Counted from the first letter of the stretch, positions 18,169-28,224 are shown. The stretch is DNA of 64,000 nucleotides from an uncultured Algibacter sp. (GCF_947487575.1 NZ_CANKXG010000004.1:186001-250000); one strand, 5' to 3'. Made by a program: numbers and translations. Notes: generated by a model from the letters alone, not told the origin.

Positions 18169-18558
18169 TTAATCAAATAAATCAACAATTTCTTGTGGAA
18201 TTCTAGATGGACGCTCTGTTTTCATATTCATAAAACACCATTTTGTTTTAGATTTGGCTAGTAGCTTGTTTGTACTAGCATTGTACATTTCTACAATACG
18301 TGTATAAGTAACGCCTTCTGCTTTTGCGATGTAGGTTTTTAAATGTATGGTGTCGTTTAAAAAAGCAGCACTTTTATATTCAATAAAATGAGATAGTAAA
18401 AACCAACCAAACTTAGTTTGAAAGTCTAAAGAGGTTTTAGATTGCCAATGCGCTTTTGCAATATCTTGAACCCATTGCACATAATGCACATTATTTACAT
18501 GATTTAAATCGTCTATGTGGTTTTTTGTAACTAGTAGAGTTGTTTCGTATGTATTCAT
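18169..18558 (-). CDS. acyl-CoA thioesterase, hotdog fold
   Basis: A 129-residue single hotdog domain of the 4-hydroxybenzoyl-CoA thioesterase/YbgC type. The motif DDLNHVNNVHYVQWVQDIA carries the active-site Asp region and is followed by GWFLLSHFIEYKSAA, the typical second strand. It likely hydrolyses short or medium acyl-CoA thioesters in the cytoplasm. The length fits the family (about 130-140). It differs from the TetR-linked thioesterase at 7764-8249, and no operator palindrome precedes it. Confidence 0.85.
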   Translation of the reverse strand: MNTYETTLLVTKNHIDDLNHVNNVHYVQWVQDIAKAHWQSKTSLDFQTKFGWFLLSHFIEYKSAAFLNDTIHLKTYIAKAEGVTYTRIVEMYNASTNKLLAKSKTKWCFMNMKTERPSRIPQEIVDLFD

Positions 18559-18659
18559 TTTAAATAAAAAGACATTCTGGAAACGTAAAAGTAAAGTTTT
18601 TTAATAAAGCAGTCCTAATTTTTTATTTTTAGAAAGGGGAAAAATTATAAACATTTCTT

Positions 18660-18690
18660 TTGGTTAGATATATAGTTAATTTTATATTTG
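18660..18690 (+). promoter_or_regulatory. promoter of the tRNA-Arg gene
   Basis: TTG at 18660-18662, a 20-base spacer and TATATTTG at 18683-18690 match the Bacteroidota TTG-N19/20-TAnnTTTG promoter. The predicted start lies about 25 bases before the tRNA. Confidence 0.65.
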
Positions 18691-18720
18691 CACACCAGAA
18701 ATTAGAAATGATTTCTTTGA

Positions 18721-18794
18721 GGGCTCTTAGCTCAGCTGGATAGAGCACCTCCCTTCTAAGGAGGCGGTCGAAGGTTCGAATCCTTCAGGGCTCA
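18721..18794 (+). tRNA. tRNA-Arg (anticodon TCT)
   Basis: A complete cloverleaf can be drawn by hand. Acceptor GGGCTCT (18721-18727) pairs with AGGGCTC (18787-18793) with two G-U pairs. The D stem is GCTC/GAGC, the anticodon stem CCTCC/GGAGG carries the loop CTTCTAA (anticodon TCT at 18755-18757), and the T stem GAAGG/CCTTC holds loop TTCGAAT. The discriminator base is A, and CCA is not encoded. It decodes AGA, a common Arg codon in AT-rich genomes. Confidence 0.95.
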
Positions 18795-18800
18795 CAAAAG

Positions 18801-18830
18801 GCTTCAATATGAAAATATTGGAGCTTTTTT
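18801..18830 (+). terminator. rho-independent terminator of tRNA-Arg
   Basis: GCTTCAATAT (18801-18810) pairs with ATATTGGAGC (18815-18824) with one G-U pair, with loop GAAA, followed by six T. It starts 6 bases after the tRNA. Confidence 0.88.
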
Positions 18831-19005
18831 GTTTTATGCTACTTTGGTTTAATCTGCCTAATCTACCTTTTAATTTTGTGATATTTTTTAAAATCAGTTG
18901 GTTTGTTACAAATTAAAAATTTGTAATACCATGATACTACTTTAGAATCTGGTAACGAAAACTCTTTTACGATTGGTGATGACACAATATATAAAAACAG
19001 CCCAA

Positions 19006-19893
19006 CTATTTACGTTGACTTTGTTTGTAGTTTCTAGGAGATTTTCCCATAAAATTTTTGAATATTCTTGAAAAATACAGTGGATCATCAAAACCAATTT
19101 TATAACTAATTTCTTTTATGCTTAAGTCGGTGTAGCTTAAATATTCACAAGCTTTTTGTACTTTTTTTAATTTAAAAAACACAAGTACTGGATACCCCGT
19201 TTTTATTTTAAATTTAGTGTGAAGATATGATTTGGAATAATTAAACCTTGATGCAAGTTCATCTAGCGTGAAGTTTTTGTCCAAATTATTTAACAAATAA
19301 TTTTTTACTAAATCTACTAAATTATCACTTTGATTTGTTTTGGCTATTGATTGAAAGTCGTGATAAACAAATGAGCTTATAAAATTGAGACTCAGCAAAT
19401 TTGCATATTCAATATGATTTAATAAATAATTGTTGTTAAATAAATCAAAGATTTTATTAAACTGATCGATAACGCTTTTTGAAAAAGGAATGTCCTTATA
19501 GTGATTACTGTCTGTTTTTGAATACCTGTTGTAAATTTCTTTACCAAAAGGGCCGTTAAAGTGAAACCAATAAATACTCCAAGGATCAGTATCACTAGCT
19601 TTATATTCGTGTGTTGTGTGCTTTGGTATTATAAAAAAATGATTTGGATTAATTAGTGTTCTTTTATTTTCAATGGTAATCTCGCCTTTGCCTTTGGTGC
19701 AATAGATAAAAATATATTGTTTTGCTCCTTTTTTTCTTGCTCTATAGTGATGATGAGCTAAAGGATAATACCCCAAATCACTAATATAGAATTGTTTAGA
19801 AATAGGATTGTTTTTTACCTGTTCTAAAATAGATTTTGGAAAAGCAATTATTTTTTGCCCCAGAAAGCCTTCTTTTAAAGTGTTTTCATCCAT
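19006..19893 (-). CDS. AraC family transcriptional regulator of the PUL
   Basis: A 295-residue regulator with a cupin-like N-terminal sugar-sensing domain (GYYPLAHHHYRARKKGA, FIIPKHTTHEYKAS, about residues 35-150) and a C-terminal double helix-turn-helix (about 190-290: FTLDELASRFNYSKSYLHTKF and LSIKEISYKIGFDDPLYFSRIF, ending in the GKSPRNYK family tail). It faces away from the PUL, with a 496-base gap to the first PUL gene. Its position and type make it the likely local activator, responding to a released mono- or oligosaccharide; that role is inferred. No hybrid two-component regulator or sigma/anti-sigma pair is present in the PUL. Confidence 0.9.
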   Translation of the reverse strand: MDENTLKEGFLGQKIIAFPKSILEQVKNNPISKQFYISDLGYYPLAHHHYRARKKGAKQYIFIYCTKGKGEITIENKRTLINPNHFFIIPKHTTHEYKASDTDPWSIYWFHFNGPFGKEIYNRYSKTDSNHYKDIPFSKSVIDQFNKIFDLFNNNYLLNHIEYANLLSLNFISSFVYHDFQSIAKTNQSDNLVDLVKNYLLNNLDKNFTLDELASRFNYSKSYLHTKFKIKTGYPVLVFFKLKKVQKACEYLSYTDLSIKEISYKIGFDDPLYFSRIFKNFMGKSPRNYKQSQRK

Positions 19894-20189
19894 TTTTTAA
19901 AATCTATTATCTAGTATTAAATTCATTATATTGACTTATTTTTCTATAAATGTAATGTTTATGTGTTATAAAGGTAGCTAATTATATTTTAAATATTATT
20001 TTTTGAAAGTTTTATTGTCTATATTTTTTAATTCTGTAGTGTTTTTTATATGATACTTAAAAGGCTTAATTCTCAACTTTAATTTTGGAAGTCAAACTTG
20101 ATTTTAAGATATATATTACATTTTTAGTTTTTTAGATAAAAATCATTTAAACTAAACAATATTATCCATGTATATGCTTTTTTTGTCTA

Positions 20190-20219
20190 TTGAACGAAGC
20201 ATTATCTACTATATATTTG
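20190..20219 (+). promoter_or_regulatory. main promoter of the PUL operon
   Basis: TTG at 20190-20192, exactly 19 bases, then TATATTTG at 20212-20219 match the Bacteroidota promoter. Transcription would begin near 20226, leaving a leader of about 160 bases before ATG 20390. The octamer TTGTCTAT overlaps the -33 element (20183-20190) and recurs at 20015-20022. The rest of the long gap (19894-20389) is AT-rich with no gene. Confidence 0.65.
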
Positions 20220-20389
20220 TAATATATTAGCAGTTAAATCCACTTAGATTATCTATTTATTTATAAAATGAATGATTTATTATGAATTATTAATCTTAAA
20301 CTAAACTAACATAGGTAAGCTAATTAATATTAAAAATATCTATGTTTAAAGTAAAATCAACTAAAACTAATTTTAAAAAAACAAAAAAA

Positions 20390-21814
20390 ATGAAAACATT
20401 TAAAACAAAATTGCTATTTGTAATCTGCCTAACAGCAATTATGATAAGTTGTGATGACGAAGATGGAGACTCTGTAAATGTAGATTCTACTCCAGAATTC
20501 GTGTCATTCGTGGACGAGATATCTTCTTTGCCAGGTGATGTTATTACTTTTGAAGGTGTGGTTTCAGATCCTGCAGGAGTAAAATCTGTTAATCTTAAAT
20601 ATGACTCATGGTTTTTGGATAAAACAATTATTAAAGACTCCTTGCCTGATATTTATGAATTGGCTTATAGTTTTAAAGTACCAGAAGATGAAGAGGAGTT
20701 TAGTGTACATACTATTGCAATCACAACAACTAATGCAGGTGATGTATCTACAACTAGAGATGTTGTAGTTACCTTAGATAGAGATATAGCTGCTCCAACT
20801 ATAAACATTATTAGTCCAGTAGATGGAGCTACAATATTAATGGGTTCTGGTAATGAAGTTAGTTTAAATATTGAATTAGCTGATAGAGAATTAGCTGAAT
20901 TGAAAATTGAAAGTGATGTACTAAATGAAACAATTGCTATTTCTGGAGATTCTTATAGCTATACTAATGATTTAGATATTACTAGTCCTGGTGAGTATAC
21001 TTTTACCATTTCTGCAACAGATGCTACTGGAAATGAGGCTATAGCTTCTGTATCGGTTAGTATAGTAACAGATTTGCAGTTCAATGCAATGTTTTTAACT
21101 GATGAGATTAATGATACTGCTTTAAATCAAGATATTTTTGGAATACCATTTACAACTACGGGAAGTCAAGCCACAGGAGAAAATGGTTATGTGTTTACGG
21201 CACGTTATTATGCTTCATCTGCAAATTCTGAAGTTCGATTTATACCTCAGCAAGCATCTTTTGCGCCTTTTGCTTTTGGTGCAGATATTAATAATCCAGG
21301 TAAATTGGTTCTTGGACAAAATGCTTCGGTATCCCCAATTGTTCTTCCGGAAGTGGGGTATTATGAAATAACTATGGACGTGAGAGACCTTAGTTATACA
21401 ATAACTCCTTATACACCTACTGACGCTGCTTTTGATCAAGTTTATATTTTAGGTAGAGGTGTATATGTTGATGCAGCCACTTCTACATGTACTAATAATA
21501 ACGACGGTAGTACCCAATGTTGGCATTTTAATTCAGGGAAGCCATTTACTCAAGATGGAACTAATACTTATTTGTGGGCTATTGATGTGACTTTGCGAGA
21601 TCAGCCTAGTGATGAAGGAGCAAATGGTTTTATCTTAAATGCCAATACTTCCGGATGGGCACCGTTTTGGAGAGTAGATGTTAGCGGAGGAGATCCTTCT
21701 AAAACTATTCCTGGTGGTGGTAATAACTACGTGTTTGATGACAGTGCTTTGGATAAGGATTATACATTCATTTTTGACACTCATTTAAACAGAATTATTG
21801 CAAAAGAGAGATAG
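20390..21814 (+). CDS. SusE/SusF-like surface glycan-binding lipoprotein
   Basis: The frame opens at 20342, but ATG 20390 starts a lipoprotein signal peptide (MKTFKTKLLFVICLTAIMISC), giving 474 residues. An acidic stretch DDEDGDS follows the Cys, as in Bacteroidota surface lipoproteins. Two Ig-like domains follow (about residues 30-130 and 135-230). The C-terminal half has two SusE/F-type beta-sandwich repeats (ARYYASSANSEVRFIPQ, LVLGQNASVSPIVLPEVGYYEITMD, and DQVYILGRGVYVDAAT to the end). Such proteins hold glycans at the cell surface near SusCD. It is unusual that it precedes susC; in the classical locus SusE and SusF come after SusD. Confidence 0.8.
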   Translation: MKTFKTKLLFVICLTAIMISCDDEDGDSVNVDSTPEFVSFVDEISSLPGDVITFEGVVSDPAGVKSVNLKYDSWFLDKTIIKDSLPDIYELAYSFKVPEDEEEFSVHTIAITTTNAGDVSTTRDVVVTLDRDIAAPTINIISPVDGATILMGSGNEVSLNIELADRELAELKIESDVLNETIAISGDSYSYTNDLDITSPGEYTFTISATDATGNEAIASVSVSIVTDLQFNAMFLTDEINDTALNQDIFGIPFTTTGSQATGENGYVFTARYYASSANSEVRFIPQQASFAPFAFGADINNPGKLVLGQNASVSPIVLPEVGYYEITMDVRDLSYTITPYTPTDAAFDQVYILGRGVYVDAATSTCTNNNDGSTQCWHFNSGKPFTQDGTNTYLWAIDVTLRDQPSDEGANGFILNANTSGWAPFWRVDVSGGDPSKTIPGGGNNYVFDDSALDKDYTFIFDTHLNRIIAKER

Positions 21815-21874
21815 TATATATCTTTTCAAAGTCAGATAATAAAATAACAACCAAACTAATTAAAAACAAATTAA

Positions 21875-24800
21875 ATGAAACAACTAGTTTTAATTTTGAT
21901 AAGTGCGCTGTGCTTAAGTTTTACGGCAACCTCCCAAAACATGGTTTCTGGGACGATTACAGACGAGCAAGGGCAGCCTATTCCGGGTGTTAATGTTCTT
22001 GAAAAAAATACGTCTAATGGATTTGTTTCCGATTTCGATGGAAACTATACAATGTCAATTGGAGATAATTCTATCTTAGTGTTTAGCTATATAGGTTTTA
22101 AAACTCAAGAAGTAGCTGTGGGTAACCGAAATACTGTTAATATAATCATGGTAACTGATAATGCACAACTGGATGAAGTAGTAGTAATAGGTTATGGAGC
22201 AGTTAAAAGAGATAAAATCGCGACTTCTATGGCTTCTGTGGATGGTGACGAAATAGCAAAACAAGTAGCAAGTAATGCTGCTGAGGCACTTCAGGGTAAA
22301 GCCGCTGGTGTCCAGGTATTATCATCGGGAGGTTCTCCAGGGGCTTCTCCGCAAATTCTTATTCGTGGTATAACAACATTTAGTGGCTCAACTAATCCAC
22401 TCTTAGTTATAGATGGGGTATTGCAGCCAGATGGTACGTCATTAAATGCTGTCAATACTCAGGATATTCAAAGTATGGATATTTTAAAAGATGCTGCGGC
22501 TTCTGCCATTTATGGGTCTAGAGCTGCTAATGGTGTTATAATGATAACTACAAAACGAGGTAAAGTAGGAAAAACTATTGTTAATTTTGATTTTAACTAT
22601 GGTGTTCAAACATGGGATAAAATTGAGTTAGCAGGTGCTGAGGAGTACATTCAAGTTATGAATGCGCGTTCTCAAAATGATAATTTAGGAGATAATTCTG
22701 TACTTAGCCTATATGATGGGGTTTCCGATACCGATTGGTGGAATGAAGTTGTGGACGATTTTGCACCTGTTATAAATGCTAATATAAGAGCTTCTGGTGG
22801 TAGTGAAAAAATTAAGTATTCGGCAAGTGCTAGCTTTTTCGATCAGAAATCTAATTATGATAAAGGTTGGTATAAAAGGGTTACTGGTAGATTTAATGTG
22901 GATTTTAAAATATCAGACAGAGTTACATTAAAACAAGACATAAGTCCTAGGGTAGAACGTTGGGAAAGAACTCAAGGTCTGTTGTCTAATGTGTTAAGAA
23001 TCGATCCACTAACGCCAGTTTTTATTCCTCAGAGTGAACGTGTAGGGCGTAATGAATTTAGTATACATGGTTTGCCTCTTAATTTGGTCACTAACCCTGT
23101 AAACGCTTTGTCTAGACATTTTGATGATAATGAATTTTTTGGGATTTTCTCAAATACACAATTAGATATTAAAATTACGCCTAGTTTAACCTTTACTTCG
23201 CAGGCAAGTGTTAATTTGACATCTACGACTAGGGAGCGGTTTGCACCAGAGTACTTTTTAGGTCCCAATAGGCAATTGGAAATAAATAATTATAGAGAAA
23301 GAAAGACGACTTCTTTTGATTATGTTCTTAATAATACCATCACTTTTGATAAGACTATTCTTGATAAGCACTATTTTAATATTTTGGGAGGCGTTTTATG
23401 GGATTCTAATGATAGAAATTGGATTGAAGGATATGCAGATGGTTTACCGAGTAATACTAAGCTGAATTTAAGAGAGTTGAGGGCAGCTGAAGGTGAAACA
23501 GTAAGAGTTGATAGTGATAGATTAGTTGAAAATATTTGGTCTGGTATTTTTAGGGTTATTTATAGTTTTGATAATAGATTTACTATAAACTCATCGGTAA
23601 GGATAGATCAAGCCTCAAAATTTCCAAGGGATACTAGAACAGCGATGTTCTCAAGTGCTTCTTTAGCATGGGACGTGGACTCCGAAGATTGGTTCAAGAG
23701 CGAAGCCATAAATAACTTGCGATTAAAAGTGGGGATGGGAGAAGTTGGTAACCAAAATATTCGTACCACTGGTCGCTTTTTTTCAATAGGTTCTGATAGT
23801 TATGTTCTAGGAGGCGATCGCGTTCTTTCAAATTTCTTAAGTCAATTTGGTAATGAGAATTTAAGGTGGGAAACAGTAAGGGATAAGAACTTTGGCGTTG
23901 ACTTAGGGTTGTTTAATAATACCATTACATTTTCTGCTGAGTACTATGAAAAAACTTCTGAAGATTTATTGTTTAGTGTAGAATTACCCAATTACACGGG
24001 TGTACCAGGTACTGTAGATCAAAACGTAGGTAGTTTCGAATCAAAGGGTATTGATATCGCCCTGGGTTATAATAAAGTATGGAATGATTTTAACTTAGGT
24101 ATTAATTTAACAGTATCGACAAATGAAACAAAAACTGTTGACTTAGCTCCTGGAAACGAAGTACTTTTAGGTTTGAGAAGGGAAGCTTTAGGAAATCAAT
24201 TTGGTAAACAAACCGTGTTGGGAGATTTTGTAGGTTTATTTAAAGGCTATCAGACCGATGGCATTTTTCAAAATCAGACAGAATTGAATTCTCATACCTC
24301 CGAGGATGGAACTATTATTCAGCCTAATGCCCAAATAGGTGATTTACGCTTTGTAGATCAAAATGGAGATGGTGTTTTAACAGTTGATGACGACTATGTA
24401 ACCACCGGAAACCCATTTCCAGACTTTTTTGGTGGTTTAAATATTAACATGAGCTATAAAAAATTGGATTTGTCCATGCAATGGTATGGTACTTTTGGTA
24501 ATGATGTTTATAACGCTGGACTGGAATATAATCGTGCAGGTACACAAAACCTTAATGTGCTTGCAGGAACCGCCGATGTGGTATGGACACCAACCAATAC
24601 GGGTGCAAGATTTCCAAGACTCACTCAGCTTGATTTAAATGGAAACTATAAAAGCCCTTCCGATTTATTTATAGAAGACGGATCCTATGTAAGATTACGT
24701 AACATTCAATTGGGGTATAACTTTAATGTTAAAGGGTTTCAAAAATGTAGATTGTACGTTTCAGGACAGAACTTAATAACAATTACAGATTATAGTGGAT

Positions 24801-24922
24801 TCGATCCTGAAGTTTCTGGAAGAGCTACTGGTGACAATAATATTATTAACCAGTTTGGGGTGGATTTTGGTAGAAATCCAGTATCTAAAACATATTTATT
24901 AGGACTTAATTTAACTTTATAA
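21875..24922 (+). CDS. SusC/RagA-family TonB-dependent outer-membrane transporter
   Basis: A 1015-residue protein with a signal peptide (cleavage after TATSQ, about residue 21), a CarboxypepD_reg-like domain (VSGTITDEQGQPIPGVNVLEKNT to about residue 95), a TonB-box region LDEVVVIGYG, the plug (VQVLSSGGSPGASPQILIRG, NPLLVIDGVL, DAAASAIYGSRAANGVIMITTK) and a beta-barrel ending in aromatic strand TYLLGLNLTL. It imports oligosaccharides across the outer membrane, using TonB energy, with the SusD partner as a lid. It is 4 bases from susD, the tightest spacing in the locus, as expected for this obligate pair. Confidence 0.96.
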   Translation: MKQLVLILISALCLSFTATSQNMVSGTITDEQGQPIPGVNVLEKNTSNGFVSDFDGNYTMSIGDNSILVFSYIGFKTQEVAVGNRNTVNIIMVTDNAQLDEVVVIGYGAVKRDKIATSMASVDGDEIAKQVASNAAEALQGKAAGVQVLSSGGSPGASPQILIRGITTFSGSTNPLLVIDGVLQPDGTSLNAVNTQDIQSMDILKDAAASAIYGSRAANGVIMITTKRGKVGKTIVNFDFNYGVQTWDKIELAGAEEYIQVMNARSQNDNLGDNSVLSLYDGVSDTDWWNEVVDDFAPVINANIRASGGSEKIKYSASASFFDQKSNYDKGWYKRVTGRFNVDFKISDRVTLKQDISPRVERWERTQGLLSNVLRIDPLTPVFIPQSERVGRNEFSIHGLPLNLVTNPVNALSRHFDDNEFFGIFSNTQLDIKITPSLTFTSQASVNLTSTTRERFAPEYFLGPNRQLEINNYRERKTTSFDYVLNNTITFDKTILDKHYFNILGGVLWDSNDRNWIEGYADGLPSNTKLNLRELRAAEGETVRVDSDRLVENIWSGIFRVIYSFDNRFTINSSVRIDQASKFPRDTRTAMFSSASLAWDVDSEDWFKSEAINNLRLKVGMGEVGNQNIRTTGRFFSIGSDSYVLGGDRVLSNFLSQFGNENLRWETVRDKNFGVDLGLFNNTITFSAEYYEKTSEDLLFSVELPNYTGVPGTVDQNVGSFESKGIDIALGYNKVWNDFNLGINLTVSTNETKTVDLAPGNEVLLGLRREALGNQFGKQTVLGDFVGLFKGYQTDGIFQNQTELNSHTSEDGTIIQPNAQIGDLRFVDQNGDGVLTVDDDYVTTGNPFPDFFGGLNINMSYKKLDLSMQWYGTFGNDVYNAGLEYNRAGTQNLNVLAGTADVVWTPTNTGARFPRLTQLDLNGNYKSPSDLFIEDGSYVRLRNIQLGYNFNVKGFQKCRLYVSGQNLITITDYSGFDPEVSGRATGDNNIINQFGVDFGRNPVSKTYLLGLNLTL

Positions 24923-24926
24923 GATT

Positions 24927-26507
24927 ATGAAAAAGATTGTTTTATTTTTATTAGTTATTGCAACTATGTTTGTTACAAGTTGTGATAAAGAAGAGTTTTT
25001 AGACCAGCCTTTATATGGTAGACAAACACTAGATGATTTCTTTGCAAATTCGGAGAACTCAGAGTTTGTTATCAACGGTATTTACAGAAAAGTAAATGGT
25101 GAAAGCTGGTGGCAGGTAAATTTCCAGCGTCAAATTAACGAAATGGCATCTGATGACAACTGGGCTGGTAACACAGCACAACCAAGACCAGACATAACAG
25201 GAATAGCAGAATATAACGTATTCCCAGGCTCTACCTATTTTAACTCTTTTTGGGAAAGTCATTATATTGGTATTACAAGAGCTAATTTGGCACTAGAACA
25301 AATATCTGTTGCTGATATTGATGAAGATAAGAAAGCACAGTTTATTGGGGAAGCAAGTTTTTTAAGAGCATTTTTCTATTTTGATTTGGTGCGTAATTTT
25401 GGAGGGGTACCTATTGTTTCTTCTTATCAGGAAATTTTAGACCCTTCAATAAACGACAAAAAAAGAGCGTCTGTAGAGGATGTGTATGCTTTTATTGAAA
25501 CCGATTTAAAAGATGCCATAAAAGGCTTACCAAGAAAAAGTGAGTACCCACCAGCCGATTTAGGAAGAGCTACTAAAGGCGCAGCACAATCATTATTAGC
25601 TAAAGTTTATTTATACCAAGAAAAATGGGGTTTAGCTCAGTCTATGTCAAATACTGTTATGGAATCGGGAGAATTTAGACTGGAACCAGATTTTGCTGAT
25701 CTTTATAGAATAGGTAATGCACATGGTATGGAATCTATATTCGCAATAGAATTTATCAACAATCCAACTTTCCGGGAAATTGGAGGACAATACTCAATTA
25801 CTAACGGTAGTCGTGGTGATCGTGGCTGGGGATGGGGTGCTCCAACAAGTGATTTAGAAAATGCCTTTTTAAGTGAAGGCGATGATATTAGGTTACGGTC
25901 AACGATTATCAAACATGGAGAACCTGTTTTTGGAGATCCAGCAGTAACTGAGTTTGATGGCAAACCTACTGAAAATAAGCCAGGTCGTACAAATAGAAAA
26001 TATTACACGCCTGTAGGGGAGAGACCAGAGCCTTATTCTAGAGGTCAAATACCAGGACAGTACATTCATATAAGGTTGGCAGATGTCATACTTATAAATG
26101 CAGAAGCTGCTTATTTTAATAACGACCCAACAACTGCTAAAAATTCTTTGAAATTAGTAAGAGACAGAGTTAATTTAACTACAAATATGTCCTTGTCAGG
26201 AACGGCTTTAAGAGATGCAATTTGGAAGGAGAGACGCTTAGAGTTGGCTTTAGAACAGCACAGACTTTATGATATCAGAAGGCAAAAAATAAATGGTGTT
26301 CCTAGAATAGCACTTATTCTAGGGCCAAGTGGTTCGTTTGTAAAATATAATACAGAAATAAGCACAGATCCATTTGAAACAACAAACTTAAATGAACCTC
26401 AAAATAGTGGAACTTTATTTGATCCAAATATCCACATGTTATGGCCTATTCCTCCAGAAGAAATTCAATTATCTAGAGGAAATATAGTACAGAATCCAGG
26501 ATATTAA
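24927..26507 (+). CDS. SusD/RagB-family glycan-binding lipoprotein
   Basis: A 526-residue lipoprotein (signal MKKIVLFLLVIATMFVTSC, then DKEEFLDQPLYG). SusD_N features such as the early TLDDFFANSENSEFVINGIYR and the TPR-like helices (GEASFLRAFFYFDLVRNFGGVPIV, AAQSLLAKVYLYQEKW) are followed by the RagB C-terminal block ILINAEAAYFNND and KERRLELALEQHRLYDIRR, ending LWPIPPEEIQLSRG. It binds the substrate and closes over the SusC channel. The start follows the susC stop by 4 bases. Confidence 0.96.
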   Translation: MKKIVLFLLVIATMFVTSCDKEEFLDQPLYGRQTLDDFFANSENSEFVINGIYRKVNGESWWQVNFQRQINEMASDDNWAGNTAQPRPDITGIAEYNVFPGSTYFNSFWESHYIGITRANLALEQISVADIDEDKKAQFIGEASFLRAFFYFDLVRNFGGVPIVSSYQEILDPSINDKKRASVEDVYAFIETDLKDAIKGLPRKSEYPPADLGRATKGAAQSLLAKVYLYQEKWGLAQSMSNTVMESGEFRLEPDFADLYRIGNAHGMESIFAIEFINNPTFREIGGQYSITNGSRGDRGWGWGAPTSDLENAFLSEGDDIRLRSTIIKHGEPVFGDPAVTEFDGKPTENKPGRTNRKYYTPVGERPEPYSRGQIPGQYIHIRLADVILINAEAAYFNNDPTTAKNSLKLVRDRVNLTTNMSLSGTALRDAIWKERRLELALEQHRLYDIRRQKINGVPRIALILGPSGSFVKYNTEISTDPFETTNLNEPQNSGTLFDPNIHMLWPIPPEEIQLSRGNIVQNPGY

Positions 26508-26527
26508 TTTTTAAAATACAAGTAGTA

Positions 26528-28141
26528 ATGTTTAAGTTTTTCATACACGTTTTATGTGTTAGTTTGTTTGTTGCATGTAGTTCAGACTCTGCAACAGATC
26601 CTAATGACCCAAAGTTTGACATACCTGAAGAGGGTATAACTTTAAACTTAAACAATACATTTCAAGTTATAGATCATTTTGGAGCCTCAGGTGGTTTTCA
26701 AGACCAATGGGTTGGCAAATGGCCAGAAGCTTCAAAAGAACCTATAGCAAAATTATTATTTAGTAGTGAAACCGATGCTCAAGGAAATCCCTTAGGCATT
26801 GGTCTCTCGCTATGGCGAACCATAATTGGTGATGGTGCTGCAGATCAATCAAATAGTGGTTTCAAATCATCGTCATGGTTTAGAGAAACAGAATGTTTGT
26901 TAGATGAAAGTGGTAACTACGATTGGACAAAGCAAGCAGGAGAACAATGGTTTCTATCAAAAGCTCGTGATTATGGAGTGTCTAAATTTACAGCTTGGGC
27001 AACAACCCCTCCTTATTTTATGACTAAAAATGGTTATACTTTTAGTACTAGTGATGTAAACGGATTTAATTGTCCAGAATCTAATTATTCAGCTTATGCT
27101 AAATTTATAACTACTGTTGTAAAACACTATGAAACTGAAGGTTATAATTTTGAAACCGTATGTGCCTTTAATGAAACCCAATATGACTGGAATGCACAGG
27201 CAGGAGAAGCAAGTCAATCTGGTACTAAAGCATTTAATTCAGAAGTTGCTGCTGTAACAAGAATTATGGACAATGAGTTTGTAGATGCAGGCATTAACGC
27301 TAAAATTATGGTTCCTGAAGCAGCTCAGTTAAAATATTTGTTTGAAGGATCTCAAAATACCACAAATCAAGTAAATGATTTTTTTAATTCCTCTAGTTCA
27401 AATTATATTGGAAATTTAACAAGTCTGTCGAGCCACATAGCAGGTCATAGTTATTTTAGCAATGGTTCTACTAATGAGTCGCTAAGGCAGCGTAAATCGT
27501 TGCGTACTGCACTGTCAAGTTATGGTTTGGATTATTGGCAAACAGAATATAGCTTACTTGGAGCTGCATATCAGCAAGGACTCGATGTGTCAACATTTAA
27601 GGAAATTGATTATGCGCTTTGGCTTAGTCGTATCATTCATACAGATTTGGTGTTTGGTAACGCAACGGGCTGGAGTTTTTGGACAGCTTTAAACCAATCT
27701 ACTTTTGGAGATCATCCGTTTAGGTTTAACCTAATTTTATATCAACCAAATTCTAACAGTCCATCACATACAGATGGTACGTTTGAAGAAAATAAATTGC
27801 TCTGGGCACTTGGTAATTTTAGTCGATTTGTAAAACCTGGAATGGTGCGGTTTGAAGTAAATGACCCTGATTATAGTGATGAGACATCAGTTGAGAATTT
27901 CATGATTTCAGGATATAAGAGTACCGCAAATAATGAGATTGTTTTAGTTTGTGTAAATAATACTGATAGTAATAGGGAAATATCATTAGAGAATTATGAA
28001 AAAGATTTTGAAGTTAAAAATGGAAGTTTTGAATCATATACAACATCTTCTGGTAGCAATTTAAGAAAATCTACAATGCAATATGATGCTATTTCGATAC
28101 CTAGTAAGTCTATAGTAACACTTAAAGCAGTTACTAAATAA
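26528..28141 (+). CDS. GH30-family lipoprotein glycosidase (first of two)
   Basis: A 537-residue surface-type lipoprotein (Cys at residue 17), then a spacer ATDPNDPKF (residues 22-30) that is shared with the next gene. The catalytic domain begins QVIDHFGASGGFQDQW, the usual GH30 opening strand. Predicted acid/base is Glu216 in CAFNETQYDW and nucleophile Glu340 in DYWQTEYSLL, in line with clan GH-A. A C-terminal beta domain follows (about 430-537). Within GH30 it looks most like the endo-beta-1,6-galactanase-type group, not the beta-1,6-glucanase or xylanase groups; this is judged from motifs only. It starts 20 bases after susD. Confidence 0.82.
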   Translation: MFKFFIHVLCVSLFVACSSDSATDPNDPKFDIPEEGITLNLNNTFQVIDHFGASGGFQDQWVGKWPEASKEPIAKLLFSSETDAQGNPLGIGLSLWRTIIGDGAADQSNSGFKSSSWFRETECLLDESGNYDWTKQAGEQWFLSKARDYGVSKFTAWATTPPYFMTKNGYTFSTSDVNGFNCPESNYSAYAKFITTVVKHYETEGYNFETVCAFNETQYDWNAQAGEASQSGTKAFNSEVAAVTRIMDNEFVDAGINAKIMVPEAAQLKYLFEGSQNTTNQVNDFFNSSSSNYIGNLTSLSSHIAGHSYFSNGSTNESLRQRKSLRTALSSYGLDYWQTEYSLLGAAYQQGLDVSTFKEIDYALWLSRIIHTDLVFGNATGWSFWTALNQSTFGDHPFRFNLILYQPNSNSPSHTDGTFEENKLLWALGNFSRFVKPGMVRFEVNDPDYSDETSVENFMISGYKSTANNEIVLVCVNNTDSNREISLENYEKDFEVKNGSFESYTTSSGSNLRKSTMQYDAISIPSKSIVTLKAVTK

Positions 28142-28224
28142 ATTATAGTAAAGTTTTATTATAAAAATATGATTAAGCACGAAAGCTTAGTACTACCTAT
28201 TAAGCTTTTTTTAAATAAAAAAAT

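Noticed and set aside
18906-18926. Perfect inverted repeat TTACAAATT-AAA-AATTTGTAA
   Set aside because: Very AT-rich, no T-run in a useful place and no second copy seen; could be chance.
18927-19031. Open stretch on the plus strand (YHDTTLESGNENSFTIG...) overlapping the AraC 3' end, like a coding relic
   Set aside because: Only about 34 codons, no start, partly antisense to a solid gene, and no recognisable family.
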